From the IMG/VR virus record IMGVR_UViG_3300042377_000359, positions 1 to 64,000 of that record: 64,000 nt of DNA. One strand, 5' to 3'. Positions 25,674 through 32,075 of the stretch are shown piece after piece. A program made the position numbers and the translations under genes. How positions within the stretch are numbered: position 1 is the stretch's first letter; every line of letters starts with the position of its first letter. The stretch comes from a virus. The notes beneath the pieces were generated by a model. That model was given only the letters and a program-made list of their open reading frames with translations, searched no databases and was not told the DNA's origin.

Positions 25674-25838
25674 CTACATTGAATAATTTCTTTTAAAATA
25701 AATGTATGCTTCTTTTCGGGTCATACCTATCCGATACAAACTGCATTGCGCCCGATATTCGTTCGCTCCAGTCTTTATGACATTGTCAGATTTTAGCCAC
25801 CATAAAAAATTATGGTAATTTGTTAAATCTCTTTTCAT
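25674..25838 (-). CDS. 54-residue protein, unknown
   Basis: Read from the gap: ATG 25838 to TAG 25674, starting MKRDLTNYHNFLWWLKSDN and ending RKEAYIYFKRNYSM. The start follows the upstream stop by 5 nt and the end lies 2 nt before the RadC-like start, as expected for an operon gene. No family recognised. Confidence 0.5.
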   Translation of the reverse strand: MKRDLTNYHNFLWWLKSDNVIKTGANEYRAQCSLYRIGMTRKEAYIYFKRNYSM

Positions 25839-25843
25839 CTTTT

Positions 25844-26098
25844 CTATTTTTTAAATGGGGTTACTACTGCATCTTGATATCCGTCATAAAATGCGTCTTC
25901 TATTAATTCCTTTTCCAATAATCTTGCCTTAAATAAAATCATTTCTATATCGTTATTATACGGGTTTTGAAATTCCGACAAATGCGCTATAAAAAAATCT
26001 ACTACTGATTTGTTTGGTCTTTTTAAATTTCCAACCTTGTTAGAATTTAACCATTTTATAAAATCTTCGCTCATTTGCTTAAGTACATTAATAACCAA
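25844..26098 (-). CDS. Small protein, unknown
   Basis: 84 residues, helical, with LKQMSEDFIKWLNSNKVG and SVVDFFIAHLSEF; the tail contains LIEDAFYDGYQDA. This ending resembles the AYxxGxxDG-type ends of small phage proteins. It overlaps the 39-residue membrane gene upstream by 28 nt. Confidence 0.45.
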   Translation of the reverse strand: MVINVLKQMSEDFIKWLNSNKVGNLKRPNKSVVDFFIAHLSEFQNPYNNDIEMILFKARLLEKELIEDAFYDGYQDAVVTPFKK

Positions 26099-26190
26099 CC
26101 ATAAAACCCTACAAAAAATAGGATCACAATTCCAAAGCCTAAAATTATCTCTATAATTTCGCGCTCGTCTTCCGTGTATTTTGTCTTCAT
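26071..26190 (-). CDS. 39-residue membrane protein
   Basis: Read from the sequence: ATG 26190 to TGA 26071. Twelve charged residues (KTKYTEDEREI) are followed by a single membrane helix (IILGFGIVILFFVGFYGWLL) and YLSK. The start follows the upstream stop by 1 nt. Single-pass microproteins of this kind are common in phage early regions; function unknown. Confidence 0.48.
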   Translation of the reverse strand: MKTKYTEDEREIIEIILGFGIVILFFVGFYGWLLMYLSK

Positions 26191-26191
26191 C

Positions 26192-26461
26192 TTACTTCTT
26201 TTTTGATTTGAAATATTCAAGTTCATCTGGCGCCAGCATATTTATATATGTCTCTATTTCTATCCCATTATCATAAACAATGCTATAAAGATTTGCGTTT
26301 TCATCATTATAAACGCTCTTAACAAAATCAACAATTTCATCCATCTCGTCAAACTCTTCACTTATAGAAAAATCTTTTGCTAATTGCTCCAAATCTTCTA
26401 AATTATCACTTGTGTATATCTCTTTATACAATGTGATTGAATACTTTTTTTCTTGTATCAT
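26192..26461 (-). CDS. Small acidic protein, unknown
   Basis: 89 residues, acidic, with EIYTSDNLEDLEQLAKDFS and an alternating charged C-terminal part. First gene of the small-gene block after the gap with stem-loops. Function unknown. Confidence 0.45.
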   Translation of the reverse strand: MIQEKKYSITLYKEIYTSDNLEDLEQLAKDFSISEEFDEMDEIVDFVKSVYNDENANLYSIVYDNGIEIETYINMLAPDELEYFKSKKK

Positions 26462-26485
26462 GTTTTTTTATTTATGTAAATTAGC

Positions 26486-26530
26486 CCCTCAAATGCAATT
26501 CGATTGCCTCCACTTTTATAGGTTTGAGGG
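26486..26530 (-). terminator. Stem-loop with nested hairpin
   Basis: CCCTCAAA (26486-26493) pairs with TTTGAGGG (26523-26530); inside, GCAAT-TCG-ATTGC (26495-26507) forms a second small hairpin. It lies just before the gene at 26461 on the minus strand, where it could attenuate or insulate transcription. No long U run follows. Confidence 0.4.
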
Positions 26531-26534
26531 TATT

Positions 26535-26565
26535 AAAAAAGCCCCATACAAATTGCATGGGGCTT
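26535..26565 (-). terminator. Strong rho-independent terminator, minus strand
   Basis: Read on the minus strand, AAGCCCCAT pairs perfectly with ATGGGGCTT (9 bp, 9-base loop) and is followed by a U run. It ends transcripts coming from 27,689 or from the RNA-like region 26,566-27,005. Confidence 0.85.
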
Positions 26566-27005
26566 GTTAGTTTATCACTTGTTTTAATTCACTACCTTAT
26601 TACTTTTGAGGCGCGCCAAGCCCCGCGTTTCTTGATACATTACATACCCTTACAAACGCACCGAAAAAATCTATACTTTTACAATAGATGCAAATTCGTG
26701 TTATCCCTTGCTTGAAAATAATTAAAACGCCTTACTAACATAACTCGTCGCTATGCCGTCCTATTAAATTAATAATAGATAAGCGCCCAAAGGCTTGATT
26801 TGTGATAAGCAAAGATACGCGTTTAAGCTACGAAAATAGTCGAGGGTGTTCAAGTCTCTTAATGCTAATATGGAGCGAATAGCGTCGCATAAACTATGCC
26901 TTTCGGCTTTTCTATTTTCAGCGCCCCTTTGCCGTATGCAAAGGGTAAAATTGAGGGCGTAATAGGTTGCGAGCCTATTTAATAACGCGTATACGCCCTA
27001 TTGTA
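26566..27005 (-). ncRNA. Non-coding, structured stretch, candidate RNA
   Basis: 440 bp without a convincing gene. A minus-strand TATCTTTG box (26810-26817) is followed by the terminator at 26535, giving a possible RNA of about 270 nt. Upstream of the box lie CCCTTTGC-CGTAT-GCAAAGGG (26925-26945) and GGGCGTA...TACGCCC (26955-26998) enclosing AATAGG...CCTATT. Base composition (many GCGC words) differs from the neighbouring genes. Alternatively the whole stretch is a structured 3' UTR of the gene at 27,006. Confidence 0.4.
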
Positions 27006-27689
27006 TTAATTTGAGCCTACAAAGGTAGTTAAGCCCAATTCCGCGCGTATAGCTTGATAATGAGCCTCGCGAGCCTCGCGCAATGATTTGCGTTCGAGGG
27101 CTTTCAATTCCGCTTGCGCGCTTGATAGGTTGCGCGCTTCGTATATTTTTTGACGCTCCTTTAAAGGCAAGGCATTAAAATTGGCTCTATTCAATTCGGC
27201 TTCAAGGCGTTTCTTTTCTTTTCTATCGGCTTCCGCTATGCAATGCGCGCCACCAATTTCTGACGGCTTCATAAGCCTATTTTCGTCAGTAATTTCTTGC
27301 GTTAATTCAAACAATGTCTGAGCCAATTCGCGCGCGCTTGTATAGTCATTATTCAAGCGAAAAGGAAAAGCGAATTTTTCAACGCCCCTAATTTCCGTTA
27401 TAAATTTTTCGGCTAATACTAAGCTATCAAATTTAAAAACGGCTTCCTCGCTTTCTATTGTTATATAGATATCTTTATTTGATTTTACGCCTAAATTGCG
27501 CCCATGCTTGCGCGCTATCTTATATAGCGTGTAAAACTTGTTAACAATACCGCCTATTAATTCTTCAAGGCTAATTTCATGCGCTTGTTTAGATACCTCG
27601 AAGTTTTTTAAGGTATACTCAAAGCTTGTGTTTTTTGCGTCGTCTAATTGATAAAAAGAAACCGCGAAATTTGTTGTTAATTTTTCCAT
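27006..27689 (-). CDS. Helical protein of unusual composition, unknown
   Basis: 227 residues from ATG 27689 (EKLTTNFAVSFYQLDD); a start at 27740 would include the palindrome of the leader. The C-terminal third is a long charged helix (Ala/Glu/Arg/Leu-rich, likely coiled coil). The gene uses GCG/CGC-rich codons unlike its neighbours, suggesting recent transfer. It is the first minus-strand gene beside the candidate origin. No family recognised. Confidence 0.5.
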   Translation of the reverse strand: MEKLTTNFAVSFYQLDDAKNTSFEYTLKNFEVSKQAHEISLEELIGGIVNKFYTLYKIARKHGRNLGVKSNKDIYITIESEEAVFKFDSLVLAEKFITEIRGVEKFAFPFRLNNDYTSARELAQTLFELTQEITDENRLMKPSEIGGAHCIAEADRKEKKRLEAELNRANFNALPLKERQKIYEARNLSSAQAELKALERKSLREAREAHYQAIRAELGLTTFVGSN

Positions 27690-27719
27690 GATATTTATAT
27701 ATATAAAATTGTTTAAATT

Positions 27720-27738
27720 GATTAGCACCGCGCTAATC
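27720..27738. promoter_or_regulatory. Palindrome in the leader of the 27,689 gene
   Basis: GATTAGC-ACCGC-GCTAATC is a perfect inverted repeat with 7-base arms, 31 nt before the chosen start codon. It could be an operator or a leader hairpin. Confidence 0.45.
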
Positions 27739-27788
27739 ATAAAACGAACATAATACTATATATTTAATTTTTATACCATACTACTTAA

Positions 27789-27871
27789 TTTAGAACCAAT
27801 CTAAATAGGCCAGAATCGCTGGAATAGCTATAAACACTACTATTTGAGGGCTTATTTAGAATTAATCTAAC
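27789..27871. promoter_or_regulatory. Two related operator-like inverted repeats
   Basis: TTTAGAACCAATCTAAA (27789-27805) and TTTAGAATTAATCTAAC (27855-27871) share the pattern TTTAGAAyyAATCTAA and are 66 bp apart. Their position upstream of the minus-strand early genes suits a repressor or activator site. The flanking gap (27,739-28,000) shows no coding frame. Confidence 0.5.
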
Positions 27872-28129
27872 TTTTATCCATACTATTAATAAAGCCTAAA
27901 TAAGTAAAAATATAGCTAAAATGTAGGTATATGCAGTAAAGGTATATTTATCGTTTTTGATAGTCAATAGAGAGTAAATTTAGGCGTAAAAAAATACCAC
28001 AAATTAAGCCCAAAAAAGAGACACAAAAGAGACAAAAAACAAGGGCAAAAAATAGCTTAAAAAAAAATAGCCGTTTGCCTGGTCAACTCTTTTGATCACA
28101 AAAATTATATATATATTTTTTACATGCAA

Positions 28130-28167
28130 GGGGAGGGGAGGGGCTATAGTATACCAAAAAAAAGGGG
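28130..28167 (+). other. G-rich tract
   Basis: GGGGAGGGGAGGGG (28130-28143) and a fourth GGGG at 28164-28167 could form a G-quadruplex. It is exceptional in this AT-rich gap and lies on the left flank of the candidate origin. Confidence 0.45.
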
Positions 28168-28292
28168 CGCGAAGTTCTACTTAACATAATGATAATTATA
28201 AGACAAAAGGAGCGCTTTGCCCTTTGCCCTATTAGCGCCAAAATTACAGGAGGGCTTGAAAAAAAATAAAGCGCTTAAAATAGGTGTACACG

Positions 28293-28647
28293 GGTAACGG
28301 GAATTTAATTCCCATACCGACGCGCCACCCCCCGATCAGGATGGATAATCCCCACCTCTACTATTCACAACTTTTTTAAAAATTTTTTAAAATTTAAAAT
28401 TGTGGAAAAACTCTACCGGTAACACGTGGTAACACAAAGTGCCCCTACATATATCTAAACCCAATATATACCAGTTACCATGTTACCAAGAAGAAAAGAG
28501 TTTTAATTTTTAATATATATAATATATATAATATAAGGGGTAATATAATAAGATATATCAAATCGCAAATTACCATGGTAACCTGGTAATTGTTGGAATG
28601 GAGCTTGGAAATGCGGATTGCGTTACCAGCAGTACCGGTCCGTTACC
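28293..28647. other. Candidate replication origin with GTTACC iterons
   Basis: GGTAAC/GTTACC (or a one-base variant) occurs at 28293, 28418, 28428, 28474, 28482, 28570, 28577, 28585, 28622 and 28642. Spacings of 10 (28418/28428) and 20 (28622/28642) keep copies on one helix face; TTACCATGGTAA (28570-28581) is a perfect palindrome. Between them a 30-bp almost pure AT tract (28371-28400) is flanked by CTATTCACA (28361-28369) and TGTGGAAAA (28401-28409), each one mismatch from a DnaA box. GGGAATTTAATTCCC (28299-28313) is a further palindrome. Early operons diverge from here. Confidence 0.6.
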
Positions 28648-28685
28648 AGGTGATAAAAAAATTTTATATTACTAATATTATTATA

Positions 28686-28693
28686 TATATTTG
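28686..28693 (+). promoter_or_regulatory. -7 box TATATTTG of the rightward early genes
   Basis: TATATTTG 24 nt before the ATG at 28718; AT-rich upstream sequence follows the last GTTACC iteron, so iteron binding could influence it. Confidence 0.6.
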
Positions 28694-28717
28694 TGCAATC
28701 ACTAATCAGGTTAAGGT

Positions 28718-29155
28718 ATGATTGACGAAGAAGTATACGAACATAAATCTAGGAAAGATCAGGTTCGAGAATATTATGAAAAGTTTGGTGCGAGCATACC
28801 GGATATGGTTCGCACATTTGGAATAAAGGAGCAGATGATTCGCATGCACTTGAAGGGGATATATAAATCTACTAGGAGTGTGGTGCGTAGTGAGGAGATT
28901 CTTGAGATGCACAAATTAGGGATGACGGATTATGCAATTGCAAAACACCTTGGGGTTACTAATCCAACGGTTAAATGGCACTTGGATAAACATTATGCTT
29001 TGATGGGGATTGCTAGACCGGTAGCGAAAAGGGCTTTTATTGAAGCTGCAAGGAGAGAGATAATTAATTCGGATATGGATATACAGGATAAAATGATACA
29101 AATTGCAGGATTAGAAAAAAAATATATAGACCAAATAAACTTATGTACACATTAA
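28718..29155 (+). CDS. Helix-turn-helix protein, putative regulator
   Basis: 145 residues. A first HTH-like segment (FGASIPDMVRTFGIKEQMIRMHL, about 23-45) and a clearer one (ILEMHKLGMTDYAIAKHLGV then VKWHLDKHY, about 61-92) suggest a DNA-binding protein of the resolvase/sigma-like HTH type. It is the first plus-strand gene after the origin and may regulate that region, or act in packaging recognition. It overlaps the next gene by 13 nt. Confidence 0.6.
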   Translation: MIDEEVYEHKSRKDQVREYYEKFGASIPDMVRTFGIKEQMIRMHLKGIYKSTRSVVRSEEILEMHKLGMTDYAIAKHLGVTNPTVKWHLDKHYALMGIARPVAKRAFIEAARREIINSDMDIQDKMIQIAGLEKKYIDQINLCTH

Positions 29156-29376
29156 GAGAAGTACCAAAGAGGGATCGCCTCACAAAAACGACAAATTTAT
29201 TTTTAGGGGACCGATATGCTGTTTTATGGCCGGGGAATGACGAGCATAAAAAACTTGCTGGAAATTGGGATGGCATGATAATTGTTTATGATGGGAATAC
29301 GGTTGTTAGACTTAACAAAGATTATAACTATTACATCATGACCCCAGGAGGGGTGACATTTGAAAAGGTGCAGTAA
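29143..29376 (+). CDS. Small protein, unknown
   Basis: 77 residues, beta-rich, with GDRYAVLWPGNDEHKKLAGNW and ending in TPGGVTFEKVQ. Overlaps the HTH gene by 13 nt. No family recognised. Confidence 0.48.
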   Translation: MYTLREVPKRDRLTKTTNLFLGDRYAVLWPGNDEHKKLAGNWDGMIIVYDGNTVVRLNKDYNYYIMTPGGVTFEKVQ

Positions 29377-29386
29377 AACTAAAAAT

Positions 29387-29590
29387 ATGACACCAACAGA
29401 AAAAGCATTAGAATTAGTAGAAAAATATTTTGATACTTGTCATAAGTCAAGCGACCTTGAATTAAGTTGGAAAGTATGCAAACAATGTGCATTAATAGCA
29501 GTAGATGAGATATTAGGTCAATTTAGATGGAGACCATCTGATGGCTTATCATATTGGGAAGAAGTTAAACAAGAAATTGATAACCTTTAA
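29387..29590 (+). CDS. Small helical protein, unknown
   Basis: 67 residues from ATG 29387 (TPTEKALELVEKYFDTC), preferred over an upstream TTG inside the previous gene. It resembles the small phage proteins beginning TPKEKAxELVxKF that carry Cys/His in the middle and WEEVKxEI at the end. Function unknown. Confidence 0.55.
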   Translation: MTPTEKALELVEKYFDTCHKSSDLELSWKVCKQCALIAVDEILGQFRWRPSDGLSYWEEVKQEIDNL

Positions 29591-29602
29591 ACAACAAACA
29601 AA

Positions 29603-29896
29603 ATGAAAGAATTAGAATATATTTATGTGAAGAATGTAACGCATAAGTTTGAGGACAGGACAACAACGCGTAACGAGATTAAAGATATTATTGATTGGGG
29701 TGGATATTATATTGTGATTTTATATAGAAGTGAACCAATTACTTATAGTAAATCAAGTTTAACACCTTGCTTAAATTATTATCGTTGTTATGGAAATCTT
29801 ACCCCACGCAATCCTGAAAAAGATGCCTTAAAGCAACAGATAGAGGAGAAAGAAAAAGAGTTAAAAGAATTAAAAGATAAATTAAACAAATTATAA
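29603..29896 (+). CDS. Small protein with coiled-coil end, unknown
   Basis: 97 residues: a beta-rich first part and a charged C-terminal coiled coil (QQIEEKEKELKELKDKLNKL). Preceded by the A-rich leader AACAACAAACAAAATG shared by the following genes. Confidence 0.5.
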   Translation: MKELEYIYVKNVTHKFEDRTTTRNEIKDIIDWGGYYIVILYRSEPITYSKSSLTPCLNYYRCYGNLTPRNPEKDALKQQIEEKEKELKELKDKLNKL

Positions 29897-29914
29897 ACTT
29901 AAACAACAAACAAA

Positions 29915-30133
29915 ATGAAAACAAAAGAAGAAATAATACAAATTATTGAAAGTAAAAAAGATGATAAATTATTTAAGCAGAAATGTAGAGAAAATTTGGT
30001 CTGCTATGTATGTGGAAATGATTTAGAGTATAAATTTGAAAAAATATCATTTTTTAATACTAACCATTATTTAATGTGTAAAGAAGATGCGGCACACTAT
30101 TTAGAATTAATAACTCCAGAAAGAAAAAAATAA
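29915..30133 (+). CDS. Small putative zinc-binding protein
   Basis: 72 residues. CYVCGNDLEY and a later MCKEDAAHY provide Cys/His pairs that could bind one zinc. The start is basic and helical. Leader AACAACAAACAAAATG. Function unknown. Confidence 0.5.
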   Translation: MKTKEEIIQIIESKKDDKLFKQKCRENLVCYVCGNDLEYKFEKISFFNTNHYLMCKEDAAHYLELITPERKK

Positions 30134-30154
30134 AACATTTAAAAAATAAACAAA

Positions 30155-30292
30155 ATGAGAAAAGTATCAGTAAATGGTAAAATAGGATTCACAACATCCG
30201 TAATACCACACAGAAGTGGTAAATATCCAATATGGTTTGAAAAGTCAGACGGGGTAGTATTTGTGCATAGCAATAAAGTTAAATTCTTATAA
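30155..30292 (+). CDS. 45-residue basic protein, unknown
   Basis: Read from the sequence: ATG 30155 to TAA 30290-30292, beginning MRKVSVNGKIGFTTSVIPHR and ending HSNKVKFL. It has the A-rich leader ending AAACAAAATG and fits exactly into the operon gap. No family recognised. Confidence 0.5.
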   Translation: MRKVSVNGKIGFTTSVIPHRSGKYPIWFEKSDGVVFVHSNKVKFL

Positions 30293-30301
30293 GTGGACAA
30301 A

Positions 30302-30571
30302 ATGGAAAAACAAACAGCAGTAGAATGGTTAATTGACCAAATATTAGTTGAATATGATACATATTTTAATGAAGAAGGAGATTTAGTTGATAAGCCAATT
30401 AATCAATTTTTTAATGCTTATAAAAGTAGTGTTAATTTAATAGAATATGTTAAACAAGCCAAAGAAATGGAGAAGCAACAAATCATCAATTGCTATAATC
30501 AATCGTGGCATTTTAGATATAAGCCATACGAAACAGCAGAAAAATACTACAACGAAACATTTGGAAAATAA
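30302..30571 (+). CDS. MEKQTA-family small phage protein, copy 1
   Basis: 89 residues from ATG 30302; a GTG at 30293 is possible but less likely. The start MEKQTAVEWLIDQ and the middle VKQAKEMEKQQIINCYNQ, ending YYNETFGK, are shared with the second half of the protein at 31223-31654. Proteins starting this way are frequent in Bacteroidota phages; function unknown. Its 3' end lies inside a DNA repeat copied at 31.7 kb. Confidence 0.6.
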   Translation: MEKQTAVEWLIDQILVEYDTYFNEEGDLVDKPINQFFNAYKSSVNLIEYVKQAKEMEKQQIINCYNQSWHFRYKPYETAEKYYNETFGK

Positions 30572-30641
30572 TTTCCAATTTTAGCGTTATGGTGGAAAAA
30601 ATAGGCGCAAAGCAAGAAAAATAGGCGCAATAGTGGAATAA
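30560..30641 (+). repeat. Direct repeat A, copy 1
   Basis: 82 bp from TTTGGAAAATAAT to GTGGAATAA, containing the word ATAGGCGCAA twice. A close copy of equal length lies at 31693-31774. It begins in the last codons of the MEKQTA gene. Confidence 0.75.
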
Positions 30642-30690
30642 ACGAAATGGTATAGGCGCAATAACTTCCATTTTTAATAGAACGCAAAAT

Positions 30691-30780
30691 AGTCAAGTGT
30701 TGGCAGTCTTATCTATCGGGGTTCGAATCCCACTAGAAACGGTGATAGAACGGATACAGGTTCGAGTCCTGTCTTGACTA
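30691..30780 (+). tRNA. tRNA-like element, possibly degenerate
   Basis: AGTCAAG (30691-30697) pairs perfectly with CTTGACT (30773-30779), followed by A. The T-arm ACAGG-TTCGAGT-CCTGT (30756-30772) is perfect. Total length 90 nt suits a class II tRNA. However, no normal D-arm or 5-bp/7-base anticodon arm can be folded; instead TCTATC/GATAGA encloses a T-arm-like GGGTTCGAATCCC. It may be a decayed or composite tRNA. No anticodon is assigned. Confidence 0.45.
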
Positions 30781-30819
30781 CAAATAAGGAAAGCAACGGG
30801 CAACCTTATAAAAAAATGT

Positions 30820-30904
30820 AGCCGTATTTATACGCATTTATACAAATAATAACCCTTTAAAAGGGATAATTATATGTGTTTTTGTGCTTTATATGACAAG
30901 TTAA
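30820..30904 (+). repeat. Direct repeat B, copy 1
   Basis: About 85 bp from AGCCGTATT to GACAAGTTAA with the small palindrome CCCTTTAAAAGGG; copy 2 is at 31798-31881. Between repeats A and B this copy carries a 178-bp segment with the tRNA-like element, absent from copy 2. The rest of 30,572-31,007 holds no gene apart from a possible 12-residue frame at 30874-30912. Confidence 0.7.
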
Positions 30905-31007
30905 GTGCATGAAACGTTACTAAAAAATTATGCAAACATTTAACAAGCACCAATAAAACATTTAACAAACCAAAACCTTTCGGTCTTAAGGTAAACCGAA
31001 TTAAATT

Positions 31008-31199
31008 ATGAATACAACTGAAACATTAACAACTAATTGCTTACCCAAGTTTAGAGAAACTAAACAAATAAAAGGATGGTATTGTTTATCAAGTAAGACA
31101 AAAAATAATTGTACTGCTTTTGCGACTTATAATAAGCCGAATTTTATTAAGAGATTTTTAATGAAAACATTATTAGATTTTTATTGGGTAAAAGAATAA
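31008..31199 (+). CDS. Small basic protein, unknown
   Basis: 63 residues, basic, with four Cys-free aromatic stretches and GWYCLSSKTKNN near the middle. No family recognised. The next gene follows after an A-rich 23-nt leader. Confidence 0.42.
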   Translation: MNTTETLTTNCLPKFRETKQIKGWYCLSSKTKNNCTAFATYNKPNFIKRFLMKTLLDFYWVKE

Positions 31200-31222
31200 C
31201 TTAAACGACAAACAAAAGGGAA

Positions 31223-31654
31223 ATGAAAACATTTAACACTAAAAGTAAAACAAGTCTAATGACAAGTCCATTATTAATATCAGAACAAAATGTTGTTTTT
31301 TTAAAAAATAATGGGACAAAAGAGCTTTTAAAACTTTGTGAAAACGGAGACATTTTTGTAAATGGCAAACTTGTAGAAAATGACAAAGAAGTTGTTGATG
31401 GTTTGCGAGAATTTTTAAAAGGGCAACAAACATTTAACAAAATGGAAAAACAAACGGCATTAGACTTTTTATTAACAGAATTAGATATAGATAAATTAAT
31501 AAGTAGGGAAAATTTAACAATTGCAGCAGAGGTTGTAAGACAAGCCAAAGAAATGGAGAAGGAGCAAATGAAAGATGCTTGGGATGATGGTTTATTTGGT
31601 AAAACAGATAATTTTAAACAATACTACAAAGAAATATTTGGAGGTAAGCTATAA
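31223..31654 (+). CDS. Fusion of a small phage protein with a MEKQTA-family protein
   Basis: 143 residues. Residues 1-70 hold a self-contained beta/helix unit (LLKLCENGDIFVNGKLVEN, VVDGLREFLKG) of a type common in these phages. Then QQTFNKMEKQTALDFLLTEL starts the second unit, homologous to the gene at 30302. The junction DNA (CAACAAACATTTAACAAAATGG) resembles the intergenic leader seen elsewhere, so a stop codon appears to have been lost; ATG 31442 could still start the second part alone. Confidence 0.6.
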   Translation: MKTFNTKSKTSLMTSPLLISEQNVVFLKNNGTKELLKLCENGDIFVNGKLVENDKEVVDGLREFLKGQQTFNKMEKQTALDFLLTELDIDKLISRENLTIAAEVVRQAKEMEKEQMKDAWDDGLFGKTDNFKQYYKEIFGGKL

Positions 31655-31692
31655 TATGACAAACAAAGAAAAATGTAAGCCTTTAGATTGAC

Positions 31693-31774
31693 TTTGGAAA
31701 ATAATATCTAATTTTAGGCTTATAGTGGAAAAAATAGGTGCAGAGCAAGAAAAATAGGCGCAATAGTGGAATAA
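31693..31774 (+). repeat. Direct repeat A, copy 2
   Basis: 82 bp matching 30560-30641 with a few substitutions, again downstream of a MEKQTA-type gene. Confidence 0.75.
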
Positions 31775-31776
31775 TA

Positions 31777-31784
31777 TATCTTTG
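31777..31784 (+). promoter_or_regulatory. -7 box TATCTTTG between the repeats
   Basis: TATCTTTG directly after repeat A copy 2; it would transcribe repeat B and the gene at 31911. Confidence 0.45.
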
Positions 31785-31797
31785 TAGCTCAAAAGTG

Positions 31798-31881
31798 AGC
31801 CGTATTGATACGCATTTATACGAATAATGAGCTTTAAAAGGGATAAATATATGCAATTAAGGTTGTTATATGACAAGTTAA
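31798..31881 (+). repeat. Direct repeat B, copy 2
   Basis: 84 bp matching 30820-30904. A 16-residue frame at 31851-31901 shares LYDKL with the 12-residue frame of copy 1. Confidence 0.7.
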
Positions 31882-31910
31882 TTTCCCAAAATGGGAACTA
31901 ATATAAAAAA

Positions 31911-32066
31911 ATGAAAGACGAACATAAAGAGGTACTTATCGCGGTCTTGATGGAGGTTTACAATAAGACTGAAAAAGAGATATTGAGAGAAATCAGGCTT
32001 GCTGGTGATGACTGCAGGGAGATGATGGTATTACAGATGTGTATGGAAAGAGTGGCTGAACTGTGA
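31911..32066 (+). CDS. 51-residue helical protein, unknown
   Basis: Read from the sequence: ATG 31911 to TGA 32064-32066, starting MKDEHKEVLIAVLMEVYNKT and ending MCMERVAEL. Amphipathic helices, acidic. It has a leader in which repeat B lies. Function unknown. Confidence 0.45.
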   Translation: MKDEHKEVLIAVLMEVYNKTEKEILREIRLAGDDCREMMVLQMCMERVAEL

Positions 32067-32075
32067 AAAAATCAT

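Noticed and set aside
26524-26715. Plus-strand 63-codon frame
   Set aside because: It starts with TTG inside stem-loop and terminator sequence and has no leader; treated as non-coding.
31201-31548. Minus-strand frames opposite the fused MEKQTA gene
   Set aside because: Ser/Phe-rich shadows of Lys/Glu codons; the plus-strand gene has a proper leader and a paralogue.
30560-31881. CRISPR array or insertion sequence at the repeated segments
   Set aside because: Only two copies, about 1 kb apart, without regular spacers, transposase or terminal inverted repeats.
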